Position numbers and translations under genes: made by a program
Assembly: GCF_029846175.1 (NCBI RefSeq)
Contig: NZ_JARWAC010000002.1
Coordinates: 1-64,000 of the forward strand
Direction: 5' to 3'
From: Sphaerisporangium sp. TRM90804
GTDB taxonomy: Bacteria > Actinomycetota > Actinomycetes > Streptosporangiales > Streptosporangiaceae
DNA: 64,000 bases
Part shown: positions 1-7,906 of the stretch, in pieces
How positions within the stretch are numbered: the first letter of the stretch is position 1
How the letters are laid out: every line of letters begins with the position of its first letter
Notes under the pieces: model-generated
Databases searched by the model: none
Told to the model about the DNA's origin: nothing
The model's input: only the letters and a program-made list of their open reading frames with translations

Positions 1-153
1 GGACGGTGGGGACGGCGCCCGGTCGCGCCGGGAGGCCGCCCGTTCTCGCCGGGAGGAGACACCGGGCCGGCGACCGGGCAGGAAGACCCAGCCGTCACCG
101 CCCGCCGCCCGACGGCGGACCGGCCTACCGGGGATGGAGGTGAACCTTGTCAT
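1..153 (-). CDS. possible N-terminal fragment of an unidentified protein (cut by window edge)
   Basis: An open frame begins at an ATG whose first bases overlap the TGA of the DUF5691 gene (ATGA overlap) and runs to the window edge without a stop, 51 codons. The visible peptide is arginine- and proline-rich and I do not recognise it. In related gene neighbourhoods a MoxR-type AAA ATPase often follows DUF5691, but this N-terminus does not show that. The overlap is the only positive evidence; the frame could be chance in such GC-rich DNA. Confidence 0.3.
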   Translation of the reverse strand, partial: MTRFTSIPGRPVRRRAAGGDGWVFLPGRRPGVSSRRERAASRRDRAPSPPS

Positions 154-1646
154 GTCGGCGGCTCGCTCTCGCGTCGGGTGTGGTGCGGATGATGGTCAGG
201 AGTGGTGGCGGGCGGGACGCCCAGTTCGGTGAGCATGTCGAAGCGGAACCGGAGGGTGGCGGCGACCTCCTGCACGGGGGGCTCCGGGGACAGCCGGGCG
301 GCGATCTCGTGCATGGCCGGGTCGGCGCGCTCGCTCGCCAGGCGCACCAGCTCGCCGAGGTTCCACGGCTGGCGGCCGACGGTGTCGAGGATCTTGGCGA
401 GCACCGCCCGCGCCAGGGGCTCGCCCCAGGGCGCGGGGACGCCGCCCAGCATCATGATGAGCTGGCCGTCGACCGGCTGGTCGCGCACCAGCTCGGCGGC
501 CTTGCCGGCCCGCTCGGCCGGGGGCAGGACGGCGAGCAGGTCGCTGAGCGGCTCAACGGCGAACAGCGCCCGCGCCCACGTGGGATCGTCCTGGAGCACG
601 GCCGCCCGTTCCCAGCCGAGCCTGATCTCGCGCGCCCAGTCGCCGAGGTTCAGCGCGACGATCTGCTTGGCGGTGAGGCCGAGGTGCGTCGTCCAGAACC
701 CGAGCGGGGTGTGCGCGACGACCTGCTGGAGCCACCAGCTGCGCTGCCCGGTGCCGGCCGGGGCGCGGGACCGGACGCCGTCACGCTCCATGGCGGCGTC
801 GCAGGACTCCGGGGGCTCGGCCACGAGCCTGCCGCCGGCCAGGGACAGGCAACGGCCCGCCCGTTCGGCCATGCGCAGGCCGAGCCGCGACTCGGGCAGC
901 CGGGTGAGAAGATCGGCGGCCTGGCTCCTGACCTCGCGCCTGCGGTCGTCGAGGGCCCCTTCGAGGAAGGGCTCGTCGGACATCGAAAGCCCGTCGGCCA
1001 GCGCGTGCACGAAAGCGGCGCGATCTTCGGGCGCCTCGGTCTCCCACCCCTGTATCAGCAGCTCTCGCGCCTTGGCGGGATAGGCCGCGCGTAGCCGCCG
1101 GAAGTAGGACAGCCGGTCGCCCCGGGTGCCGAACTCCCACAGGTGGAGCTCCCCGCTCCCCGGCCCTCCCCGCCGGCTCCCGGACTCCTCCTCCGCCGCC
1201 ACGCCGGTTGGCATGTGGGCGGTGGCCTCCTCCTGGAGGTAGGACCAGGAGGGGTTGAGGGAGGCGAGCCAGCGGCCCCGGGCTCCGGCGAGGACGCCGA
1301 TGGGGGCGCGCAGCGAGCGGTCTCTGGCGCCGTGGTCGAGCACCCGGGGGACGAGCTGGGGCGGCATGCGGAACCCGCGGCCCGCCGCGGCCTCCAGCCA
1401 CTCGGGCAGCAGCCGGGGGTACTCACCGTCGAGGACGCGAGCCACGCGCTCGCCGGCGGCGCGCGGCACCAGCGGCTGCTCCTCGGGAAGCGCGGCGGCC
1501 AACGGCTCGCCCCTGTGGAGCCGTTGCCCCGCCCGCGCCGCCACCGCGTGGGCCGCCGCCTGCCCCAGCAGGCCGGGCACGGGACGCCGGTCGGTGCCGA
1601 CCAGCGCCGCGGACACCAGCCGCTCCCATTCGTCGGCGGACATCAC
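150..1646 (-). CDS. DUF5691 family protein
   Basis: A 498-residue soluble protein starting SADEWERLVSAALVGTDRR, which matches my recollection of the DUF5691 family (function unknown) found beside SWIM proteins in actinobacteria. It is rich in Leu, Ala and Arg with probable HEAT-like helical stretches and has no signal peptide or membrane segment. The upstream SWIM gene stops at 1643-1645, so the start overlaps that stop. Either the GTG at 1646 (GTGA overlap) or the adjacent in-frame ATG at 1643 is used. The overlap implies translational coupling with the SWIM protein. Confidence 0.8.
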   Translation of the reverse strand: MMSADEWERLVSAALVGTDRRPVPGLLGQAAAHAVAARAGQRLHRGEPLAAALPEEQPLVPRAAGERVARVLDGEYPRLLPEWLEAAAGRGFRMPPQLVPRVLDHGARDRSLRAPIGVLAGARGRWLASLNPSWSYLQEEATAHMPTGVAAEEESGSRRGGPGSGELHLWEFGTRGDRLSYFRRLRAAYPAKARELLIQGWETEAPEDRAAFVHALADGLSMSDEPFLEGALDDRRREVRSQAADLLTRLPESRLGLRMAERAGRCLSLAGGRLVAEPPESCDAAMERDGVRSRAPAGTGQRSWWLQQVVAHTPLGFWTTHLGLTAKQIVALNLGDWAREIRLGWERAAVLQDDPTWARALFAVEPLSDLLAVLPPAERAGKAAELVRDQPVDGQLIMMLGGVPAPWGEPLARAVLAKILDTVGRQPWNLGELVRLASERADPAMHEIAARLSPEPPVQEVAATLRFRFDMLTELGVPPATTPDHHPHHTRRESEPPT

Positions 1647-3235
1647 AGCACCACCACCCGGCCTTCCTCATCCCAGGTCGTCAGGGGCCGAAGCCCCCGC
1701 GGCGTCCACTCGGCCGCGACGGTCACCGGCAGCCCGCCGGACACCGCGAGCAGCCGCCAGGGCTCCTCGGCCGCCGGTCGCAGCGGCAGGCCCTCCACCA
1801 CCGGCCCCTCACCCCCCGCACCTTCGGCGGGCACGTCACCCACCGCATCGGGCGTCTCCGCGGGAGCCGCCGCGACATCACGGGCCGGACCTGCCGCCGG
1901 GGTGATGGGCGGGAGTGGGGTGTCGGTGAGGAGCCAGGTGGTCTTGTTTCTGGCGGGGGTGACGGCGGTGAGCACCACGGGCCAGGAGTCGAGCCAGGGG
2001 TCGCCTTCCAGGGCGGCGGCGACCTCGGTGAGCGCCTGCCGCACGCCGCCGCCGGAGGGCGGGCCGGCCTGGGCGGTGGCGTGTCTGGTGGCGACGACGG
2101 CGCGCAGCGGGGACGAGCCGGGGTAGAACGCGAGGTCGGCGTCGATGGACGTGCCGGTGACGAGGGAGGCGTCCAACGCCTGCCCGGCGGGGGCGAAGGA
2201 GAGCACCAGGGCGACCCGGCCGGTCTCGCGCCCGCGCAGCCAGACCCGGCGGGACATCAGGCGGTCCTGCTCGTCGTCGCGCTTGCCCAGGACGTGCCAG
2301 TGGTCGCGCACGGTCTCGCCGGCGAGCACCTGCTCGCGGGTGATGGGGAAGCCGACCCTGGAGCGGATGGTGTCGCGCAGGGGGGCGGGAAGCTCGCCGG
2401 CGCGGCGGTGGCCTACGGCGAGCAGGTGGATCAGGCCGTACTCGCCCAGCAGGCGGGCCGGCCAGTCGTCCTCGGCCAGGACGCGGGGCAGGCGCGCGAC
2501 CGCCGCCGCGACGCCCGGCGCCTGGGCGTCGACGAGCCGCCGCGCGAGCTCACCCCACTGGGCCGGCGCGTTCTGCCGGGCCCCCGCGAGGCCTTGGGCG
2601 ATCTGGTCGGCAAGCCAGCGTTCGAGCTCGGCGAGGCCGGAGGTGACACGCTCGGCGCGCTGGACGGCGCGCCGAGCCGCCGCCGTGTCGCCCGGGCCCG
2701 CCGCGCCCGCCTGCGGAAGGCCGGCGTCGAGCCCGGCGGGGTGCTCCCCCGGCACGCCGGGAGCCCCGGGCACGGCCGCGCCCGGCGACCGGGTGTCGCC
2801 CTCTCGCGCGAGCGCGCCGGGGGCGGGCGGGGTGGAGCCGGTAGATGACGCGCCCGCTTGGGCGGACCGGGGGCCGGCGGACGTGGCCTCGGCCTTGGCG
2901 GCGCGGGCGCGCCGTTGGTCGAGCCACTCGCCCACCCAGGCGGGTGGATCGTCGGCGGAGGGAACGCCGTCGGCCGACCAGAGCAGCAGGAGGCCGAGCG
3001 CGTGTTTGCAGGGGAACTTGCGGCTGGGACAGGAGCACCGGTAGGCGGGGGCCGCGAGGTCGACACACGCGCGGTACGGCTTGGCGCCGCTACCGGCGCA
3101 CTCCCCCCAGACGACGTCGGGCATGATGCCGACGCCCGACCACTTGGCCGGGGCGCAGACCCCCTTGGCTCCCTTCTGAGAGGAGGCGTCGGGGGCGAGC
3201 GCGAGAACCTGATCGCGACTCCAACGTTCGATCAC
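1643..3235 (-). CDS. SWIM zinc-finger protein
   Basis: About 530 residues. The SWIM motif CxCx6CxH is visible at roughly C67, C69, C76 and H78 (YRCSCPSRKFPCKH), a zinc-binding fold used for DNA or protein contacts. A low-complexity Pro/Ala/Gly linker follows at about 95-160, then a large alpha/beta C-terminal region of unknown function. I chose the GTG at 3235 because the family normally begins (M/V)xERWSxDxVLALAPD; a TTG at 3265 would add ten residues without family likeness. No clear Shine-Dalgarno is seen. It is the first gene of the block with DUF5691; the role is unknown. Confidence 0.8.
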   Translation of the reverse strand: MIERWSRDQVLALAPDASSQKGAKGVCAPAKWSGVGIMPDVVWGECAGSGAKPYRACVDLAAPAYRCSCPSRKFPCKHALGLLLLWSADGVPSADDPPAWVGEWLDQRRARAAKAEATSAGPRSAQAGASSTGSTPPAPGALAREGDTRSPGAAVPGAPGVPGEHPAGLDAGLPQAGAAGPGDTAAARRAVQRAERVTSGLAELERWLADQIAQGLAGARQNAPAQWGELARRLVDAQAPGVAAAVARLPRVLAEDDWPARLLGEYGLIHLLAVGHRRAGELPAPLRDTIRSRVGFPITREQVLAGETVRDHWHVLGKRDDEQDRLMSRRVWLRGRETGRVALVLSFAPAGQALDASLVTGTSIDADLAFYPGSSPLRAVVATRHATAQAGPPSGGGVRQALTEVAAALEGDPWLDSWPVVLTAVTPARNKTTWLLTDTPLPPITPAAGPARDVAAAPAETPDAVGDVPAEGAGGEGPVVEGLPLRPAAEEPWRLLAVSGGLPVTVAAEWTPRGLRPLTTWDEEGRVVVL

Positions 3236-3426
3236 GCACCGCACACTATCGACGACGTCCGACAAAAACGGGGCCTCGATCGGGCCACGCGACGGTCATC
3301 TCGGCGACGGACGGGAACCGGCCCGAGATGGGGAGAAACAGCAGGTAGAAGGCGGATTTGCCGTCATGATGGAGAAGCCGGGGGAAGAGCGGTGCCAGTC
3401 TTCTCCCGACGGGTAGAGGGGCCGCC

Positions 3427-3792
3427 ATGGCACTCATATGGGAACAGATCGTCATCGACGCCGACGACGCGGTGGCGCTCGGGGAGTGGTGGAGCAAGGC
3501 GCTCGGCTGGGTGGTGGTCAACGACGCCGCAGAGGAGTACGAGATCCGGGCCGCGCCCGCCGTGCTGCCCGGCCTGCTCTTCACGCCCGTGCCCGAGGGC
3601 AAGCGGGTGAAGAACCGGCTCCACCTCGACTTCCGGCCCCAAGACCAGCGCGCCGAGGTCGACCGCCTGATCGCGCTCGGCGCCCGCCCCGCCGACGTGG
3701 GGCAGGGCGAGGAGTCCTGGGTGGTCCTGAGCGACCCGGAGGGCGACGAGTTCTGCGTGCTCGGCGAGCGCCGCCGGTCCCCCTCGGTCTGA
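3427..3792 (+). CDS. VOC family (glyoxalase-like) protein
   Basis: A single-domain 121-residue protein with the vicinal-oxygen-chelate pattern: an N-terminal beta-alpha-beta-beta-beta unit (IWEQIVIDADDAVALGEWW) and a C-terminal half ending DPEGDEFCVLGE, the usual last strand with its metal-ligand-type Glu. The ATG at 3427 follows a GAGGGG ribosome site. Such small proteins may be dioxygenases, isomerases or antibiotic-binding proteins; nothing here specifies a substrate. It appears to be a single-gene unit. Confidence 0.8.
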   Translation: MALIWEQIVIDADDAVALGEWWSKALGWVVVNDAAEEYEIRAAPAVLPGLLFTPVPEGKRVKNRLHLDFRPQDQRAEVDRLIALGARPADVGQGEESWVVLSDPEGDEFCVLGERRRSPSV

Positions 3793-3921
3793 CCCGAGCC
3801 CCACCGCCTGATCCGAGCCCCGCTCGACGGGCGCGTCCTGCCGCGCGCGCTCGGCAGGACGCGTCACGGCGTCGCGTGGGCGACGAACGCCGGGCTCGCG
3901 GGGGTGGGTTGGGGGGTGGCG

Positions 3922-3927
3922 TAGCAT
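3922..3927 (+). promoter_or_regulatory. -10 box of a probable leaderless promoter
   Basis: TAGCAT lies 6 nt before the GTG of the cupin gene at 3934, the spacing expected when transcription starts at the start codon. No ribosome-binding site is present, which agrees with a leaderless transcript. Confidence 0.45.
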
Positions 3928-3933
3928 CGGCGC

Positions 3934-4542
3934 GTGTTGTTGATGAGGCTGGACGCTTATCCGGATGGGCCTTCCGTCGTCGCGGACGACGAGGACGGCG
4001 CGGCGCTGCGGGCCGCCGCTGAGGCGTTCACGGGGCCGGAGGCCGTGGTCGCCGTGGACGGGGGACGGGTGAGGTTCCTGCGGCGCGACGTCACCGGGGC
4101 GTTCGTCGCGCTCGACGAGCGGCCGCCGGTCGCCGAGGCGCTCGGGCTGCTGCCCCACCCCGAAGGCGGGTGGTTCCGCGAGACCTGGCGCACGTCCGTC
4201 CCGCTCGCCCCCCAGGGGTACGACGGCACGCGGCAGAGCGCCACGGGCATCTACTTCCTGCTCCAGCCCGGGGAGCGGTCGGTCTGGCACGTGGTCCGCT
4301 CCGACGAGGTGTGGTTCTGGCACCGGGGCGGGCCGCTGACCCTCCTGCTCGGGGGCACGGGCGAGCGGCCCGGCGAGGAGCGCGTCGTGACGCTCGGGCC
4401 GGACGTCGAGGACGGCCAGGTGCCGCAGGCGCTGGTGCCGGCCGGCACCTGGCAGGCCGCGCACCCGGCGGGCGGCGAGGGCGTCCTGGTGAGCTGCGTC
4501 GTCTCCCCCGGCTTCGACTTCGCCGACTTCAGGGCGCTCTGA
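3934..4542 (+). CDS. DUF985 (cupin_5) family protein
   Basis: 202 residues. The C-terminal about 140 residues match the cupin-like DUF985 fold (yeast YML079w type). It begins LLPHPEGGWFRETW, continues through a TGIYFLL strand and the WHVVRSDEVWFWHRG core, and ends VSPGFDFADF. The first 60 residues are an extra Asp/Glu-rich region. The fold suggests small-molecule or sugar binding, but no reaction is established. The GTG start is preceded by TAGCAT and no ribosome site, so it is probably leaderless. Confidence 0.8.
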   Translation: MLLMRLDAYPDGPSVVADDEDGAALRAAAEAFTGPEAVVAVDGGRVRFLRRDVTGAFVALDERPPVAEALGLLPHPEGGWFRETWRTSVPLAPQGYDGTRQSATGIYFLLQPGERSVWHVVRSDEVWFWHRGGPLTLLLGGTGERPGEERVVTLGPDVEDGQVPQALVPAGTWQAAHPAGGEGVLVSCVVSPGFDFADFRAL

Positions 4543-4758
4543 CGACGGGCGCCCCGCCCCGGTGGGCCGCTTGATCCCGCTCCGAGCCGGCGGCGATCGG
4601 CCCCCGGAGCCGCGACGGCGCACGAGCTGCGGCGGCGGTCGGGCACCCGAGCCGAGGCGGCGATCGGAGTGCGGAGCCGTGGCGGCGGTCGGGCCGCGGA
4701 TGGGTAAAACCCGGGGAGGCGGCAGAATGGCAAGCTCAGCCACACGAGGAGGACGGCG

Positions 4759-6300
4759 ATGACCCGGCGGATCGTCTCCGTCGTCGGCGGCAAGCCCGCC
4801 GAGGACGCCAGCGCCACGACGTACACGTCGGTCGATCCGGCCAGGACCGCCGAGACCGTCGCCAAGGTCCTGCTCGCCGACGGCGCCACGTTCGCCTGGG
4901 CGTGCAGTGCGGCGGCCGCGGCCCAGCGCGAGTGGGCGCGGGTGCCCGCGCCGGTGCGGGGGCGGGTGATCGCCTCCATCGGCCGGCTGGTCGAGGCCAA
5001 CGCCGAGGCCCTCGCCGCCCTGGTCACCCAGGAGATCGGCAAGCCGTACGCCGAGGCGCTGGGCGAGGTCAGGGAGATCGTCGACACCTGCGACTTCTTC
5101 CTCGGCGAGGGGCGGCGCCTGTACGGCCAGACGGTGCCGTCGGAGATGCCCGACAAGAGCCTGTTCACCTTCCGGGTGCCCGTGGGGGTGGCCGCCGTGG
5201 TCACCGCCGGCAACTTCCCGATGGCGGTGCCGAGCTGGTACCTCGTCCCGGCCCTGCTGTGCGGGAACGCCGTGGTGTGGAAGCCGGCCGAGTACGCATC
5301 GGCCTCGGCGCACGCGCTGTACCGCCTGTTCGCCGCCGCCGGGCTGCCCGACGGCGTGCTGAACGTGGTCTTCGCCGACGGCCCCACGACGTTCGCCGGC
5401 CTGGAGGCCGCGCTGACCGAGGGCAACGTGCACAAGGTGGGCTTCACCGGGTCGACCGAGGTGGGGCGCCGCATCGGCGAGCTGTGCGGGCGCCACCTCC
5501 AGTCGCCGTGCCTGGAGCTGGGCGGCAAGAACCCGATGGTGATCATGCCGGACGCCGACCTCGCGCTGGCCGTGGAGGGCGCGCTGTTCTCCGGGTTCGG
5601 CACGGCGGGGCAGCGCTGCACGTCGCTGGGCACCGTCCTGGTGCACCGCTCCGTGCACGCCGAGTTCCTCGACCGCTACGCCCGGGCCGTCCAGGAGGCC
5701 GTGGTCGGCGACCCCAGGGGCGAGGTGCTGTACGGCCCGATGCTCGACCAGCGGTTCGCCGAGCGTTTCGAGGAGCACCTCGGCTGGATCGAGCCGCACC
5801 ACACGGTGGTGACCGGCCCGACCGGCCGCATCACCGCCGAGAACCCGCGCGGCGGCTTCGACGGGGCGGGCGGCCTGTACTACCACCCCGTGGTGGTCGA
5901 CGGCGTGCGCCCGGGCGACCGCCTCTTCCTGGAGGAGACGTTCGGCCCCATCGTGGGCGTCAGGACGTTCGGCAGCCTGGACGAGGCGATCGAGCTGGCC
6001 AACCGACCCGGCTACGGGTTGTCGTCGTCGATCTACACCACCGACCCGGAGGCCGCGTTCCGCTTCCGGTCGGGCGTCGGCGCGGGAATGGTCAGCGTGA
6101 ACAACTCCACCTCCGGCGCCGAGGCCCACCTGCCCTTCGGGGGCAACGGCCGGTCGGGCAACGGCAGCCGCCAGTCGGGCATGTGGGTGCTCGACCAGTT
6201 CACCCGCTGGCAGGCCATGAACTGGGACTACTCCGGCCGGCTGCAGAAGGCGCAGATGGACGTCGCCGAGATCGTCCCCGACCTGGAGTTCCGCCTCTGA
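4759..6300 (+). CDS. NAD(P)-dependent aldehyde dehydrogenase
   Basis: 513 residues, the usual ALDH-superfamily length, oxidising an aldehyde to a carboxylate in the cytosol. Catalytic residues are visible: N152 in TAGNFPM, E253 in LELGGKNP and nucleophile C287 in GTAGQRCTS, with the coenzyme motif GFTGSTEVG at about 228-236. The ATG has a GGAGG site upstream. The length and GTAGQRCTS context resemble the aminoadipate-semialdehyde (piperideine-6-carboxylate) dehydrogenase branch, but no lysine-catabolism gene is adjacent, so the substrate is unassigned. Confidence 0.88.
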   Translation: MTRRIVSVVGGKPAEDASATTYTSVDPARTAETVAKVLLADGATFAWACSAAAAAQREWARVPAPVRGRVIASIGRLVEANAEALAALVTQEIGKPYAEALGEVREIVDTCDFFLGEGRRLYGQTVPSEMPDKSLFTFRVPVGVAAVVTAGNFPMAVPSWYLVPALLCGNAVVWKPAEYASASAHALYRLFAAAGLPDGVLNVVFADGPTTFAGLEAALTEGNVHKVGFTGSTEVGRRIGELCGRHLQSPCLELGGKNPMVIMPDADLALAVEGALFSGFGTAGQRCTSLGTVLVHRSVHAEFLDRYARAVQEAVVGDPRGEVLYGPMLDQRFAERFEEHLGWIEPHHTVVTGPTGRITAENPRGGFDGAGGLYYHPVVVDGVRPGDRLFLEETFGPIVGVRTFGSLDEAIELANRPGYGLSSSIYTTDPEAAFRFRSGVGAGMVSVNNSTSGAEAHLPFGGNGRSGNGSRQSGMWVLDQFTRWQAMNWDYSGRLQKAQMDVAEIVPDLEFRL

Positions 6301-6369
6301 GGGCGACCGGCCGCCCAGGCCGGCCGACCAGGCCGGCCCCCGGGCTCGCGGCGGGCGCGGCAGGGCCGG

Positions 6370-7716
6370 TCAGTTCACGCGGTGGACGGAGTAGCGGGGC
6401 GCTTCCGAGTACCGCTCCTTGAAGATCGCGTAGCGATCGGAGAGCGCGATGGGCTGGCCGGGAAGGTCGTCGGCGAGCGTGTTGGCCGAGCGGTCCACCT
6501 CGTAGCCGCGGTCGCCGCGGTCGTCCAGGAAGACGTGGCCCTTCCAGACGGCCGCGAGGGTGGAGTCGGGTATCTCCCGCCTGGCCACCTTGACCTCGCG
6601 GTCGCCGAGCCCGACGGTGATCAGCCGGTGCTGCGTCAGGTCGTTGAACTCACAGGCGATCAGGCTCTCGCCGTCGGTCTGGCAGTCGGTGACGAACTCG
6701 GGCAGGCGGGCGATCTCGCGGCCGGTGCCGGCTTCGAGGAGCAGGGGCGGCCCCAGGCGGCCGTCCTCTACCTCTCTGACCAGGGACGTCCGCCCGGCGG
6801 CCAGCATCGGGAGCGAGGCGGGCAGGCGGTCCGACAGGTCCCACCGGGTGCGGCCCGTCGCCGCGTCCAGGGCGGTGACGGTCCCGCTGCTCACGTCGAG
6901 CGTCGAGCGTCCCGGGCCGTCGGCCACGCGGCCGAGCACGATGCCGCCCGCCATCAGCGCCGGCTGCACGCCGTGCCGGGTCCACAGCCGCCGCCCGGTC
7001 ACCGCGTCGAAGGCGACCAGGCGCGTGTCGCCGAACCTGGTGTTCATGGTGGGCGCGACGGTGGCCAGGGCGATCCGGCCGTCGCCCGCGGCCAGCGCCC
7101 CGGTCAGCCGGCCGGCGACCTTCGCGGCCCTGCCGGTGCGGGCGGGGGTGAGCGGGAGCTTCCAGCGGACGCGGCCGTCCCGGCCGGACAGCAGCGCCAC
7201 GCCGGTCTCGTCGGAGGGGCCGGAGCCCGCGGGGCAGAGCCCCGCCGGATGCCGGCAGGCGGTCAGGTAGTAGTCGGCGAGGATCCCCCAGTCGCCGCCG
7301 TCCCCCACGATCTGCGGCGTCTGCGGGTGGCCGTAGGCCATCGCCCGCCAGACCGCGCCCCCGCCGCCGCGCAGGCGGCCGTACTCCTCGACCGACCAGC
7401 GCACCCTTCCGGTGGCCGCGTCGGCCACGACCAGCCGGGTCGCCTTGCCCTCACCGGCGTTGCCGACGAGGACCGCGGACTCGCCGCGCAGCGCGGCGCC
7501 GCCGACGACCTTGAGCGCGCCCCTCGCGCCCTGGTTCCACAGCGGGTCGCGGTCGACCGCGAGGGGGCGCAGCGCGGGCGCGTCGTCGATCACCCGGCCG
7601 AGGTGCGGCCGCTGCGCCGCCGTCGGCGTGCCGGTGGCGCCCGGCACCGGCGCCCCGGTGCACGCGGCCACCGTCAAGGTTGCGCCGGCCAGCACGGCGG
7701 CACGTCGAACCGTCAT
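6370..7716 (-). CDS. PQQ-like beta-propeller lipoprotein
   Basis: 448 residues with a lipoprotein signal peptide ending in lipobox TVAAC (C19), so it is predicted to be anchored on the outer face of the membrane. The rest contains repeated blades of the type DAATGRVRWSV, DAVTGRRLWTR and DAATGRTRWDL, typical of BamB/PQQ-type propellers that serve as binding platforms. No PQQ-enzyme catalytic residues can be claimed. It lies alone between the aldehyde dehydrogenase (convergent) and the FtsH-like gene; function unknown. Confidence 0.8.
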   Translation of the reverse strand: MTVRRAAVLAGATLTVAACTGAPVPGATGTPTAAQRPHLGRVIDDAPALRPLAVDRDPLWNQGARGALKVVGGAALRGESAVLVGNAGEGKATRLVVADAATGRVRWSVEEYGRLRGGGGAVWRAMAYGHPQTPQIVGDGGDWGILADYYLTACRHPAGLCPAGSGPSDETGVALLSGRDGRVRWKLPLTPARTGRAAKVAGRLTGALAAGDGRIALATVAPTMNTRFGDTRLVAFDAVTGRRLWTRHGVQPALMAGGIVLGRVADGPGRSTLDVSSGTVTALDAATGRTRWDLSDRLPASLPMLAAGRTSLVREVEDGRLGPPLLLEAGTGREIARLPEFVTDCQTDGESLIACEFNDLTQHRLITVGLGDREVKVARREIPDSTLAAVWKGHVFLDDRGDRGYEVDRSANTLADDLPGQPIALSDRYAIFKERYSEAPRYSVHRVN

Positions 7717-7906
7717 CCCGCGTCTCCCGCTCGTCCCCGTCCGCCGTCGCCGCGCCTCCGGGCGCGGGAGGCGGGTCGATCACTCCCTGCGCTGGACCCT
7801 ATGGGCAAGCGCCACCCCGCCGAGCTCGTTTCGGCGGGACGGGCGGCGGTGACGGCGGCGAAGGACGGGCGGAGCGGGTGACGGCCGGGTCACGGGGCCG
7901 CGGGGG

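Noticed and set aside
3364-6129. A 921-codon frame on the minus strand
   Set aside because: Mirror frame of the VOC, cupin and aldehyde dehydrogenase genes, which all have clear motifs.
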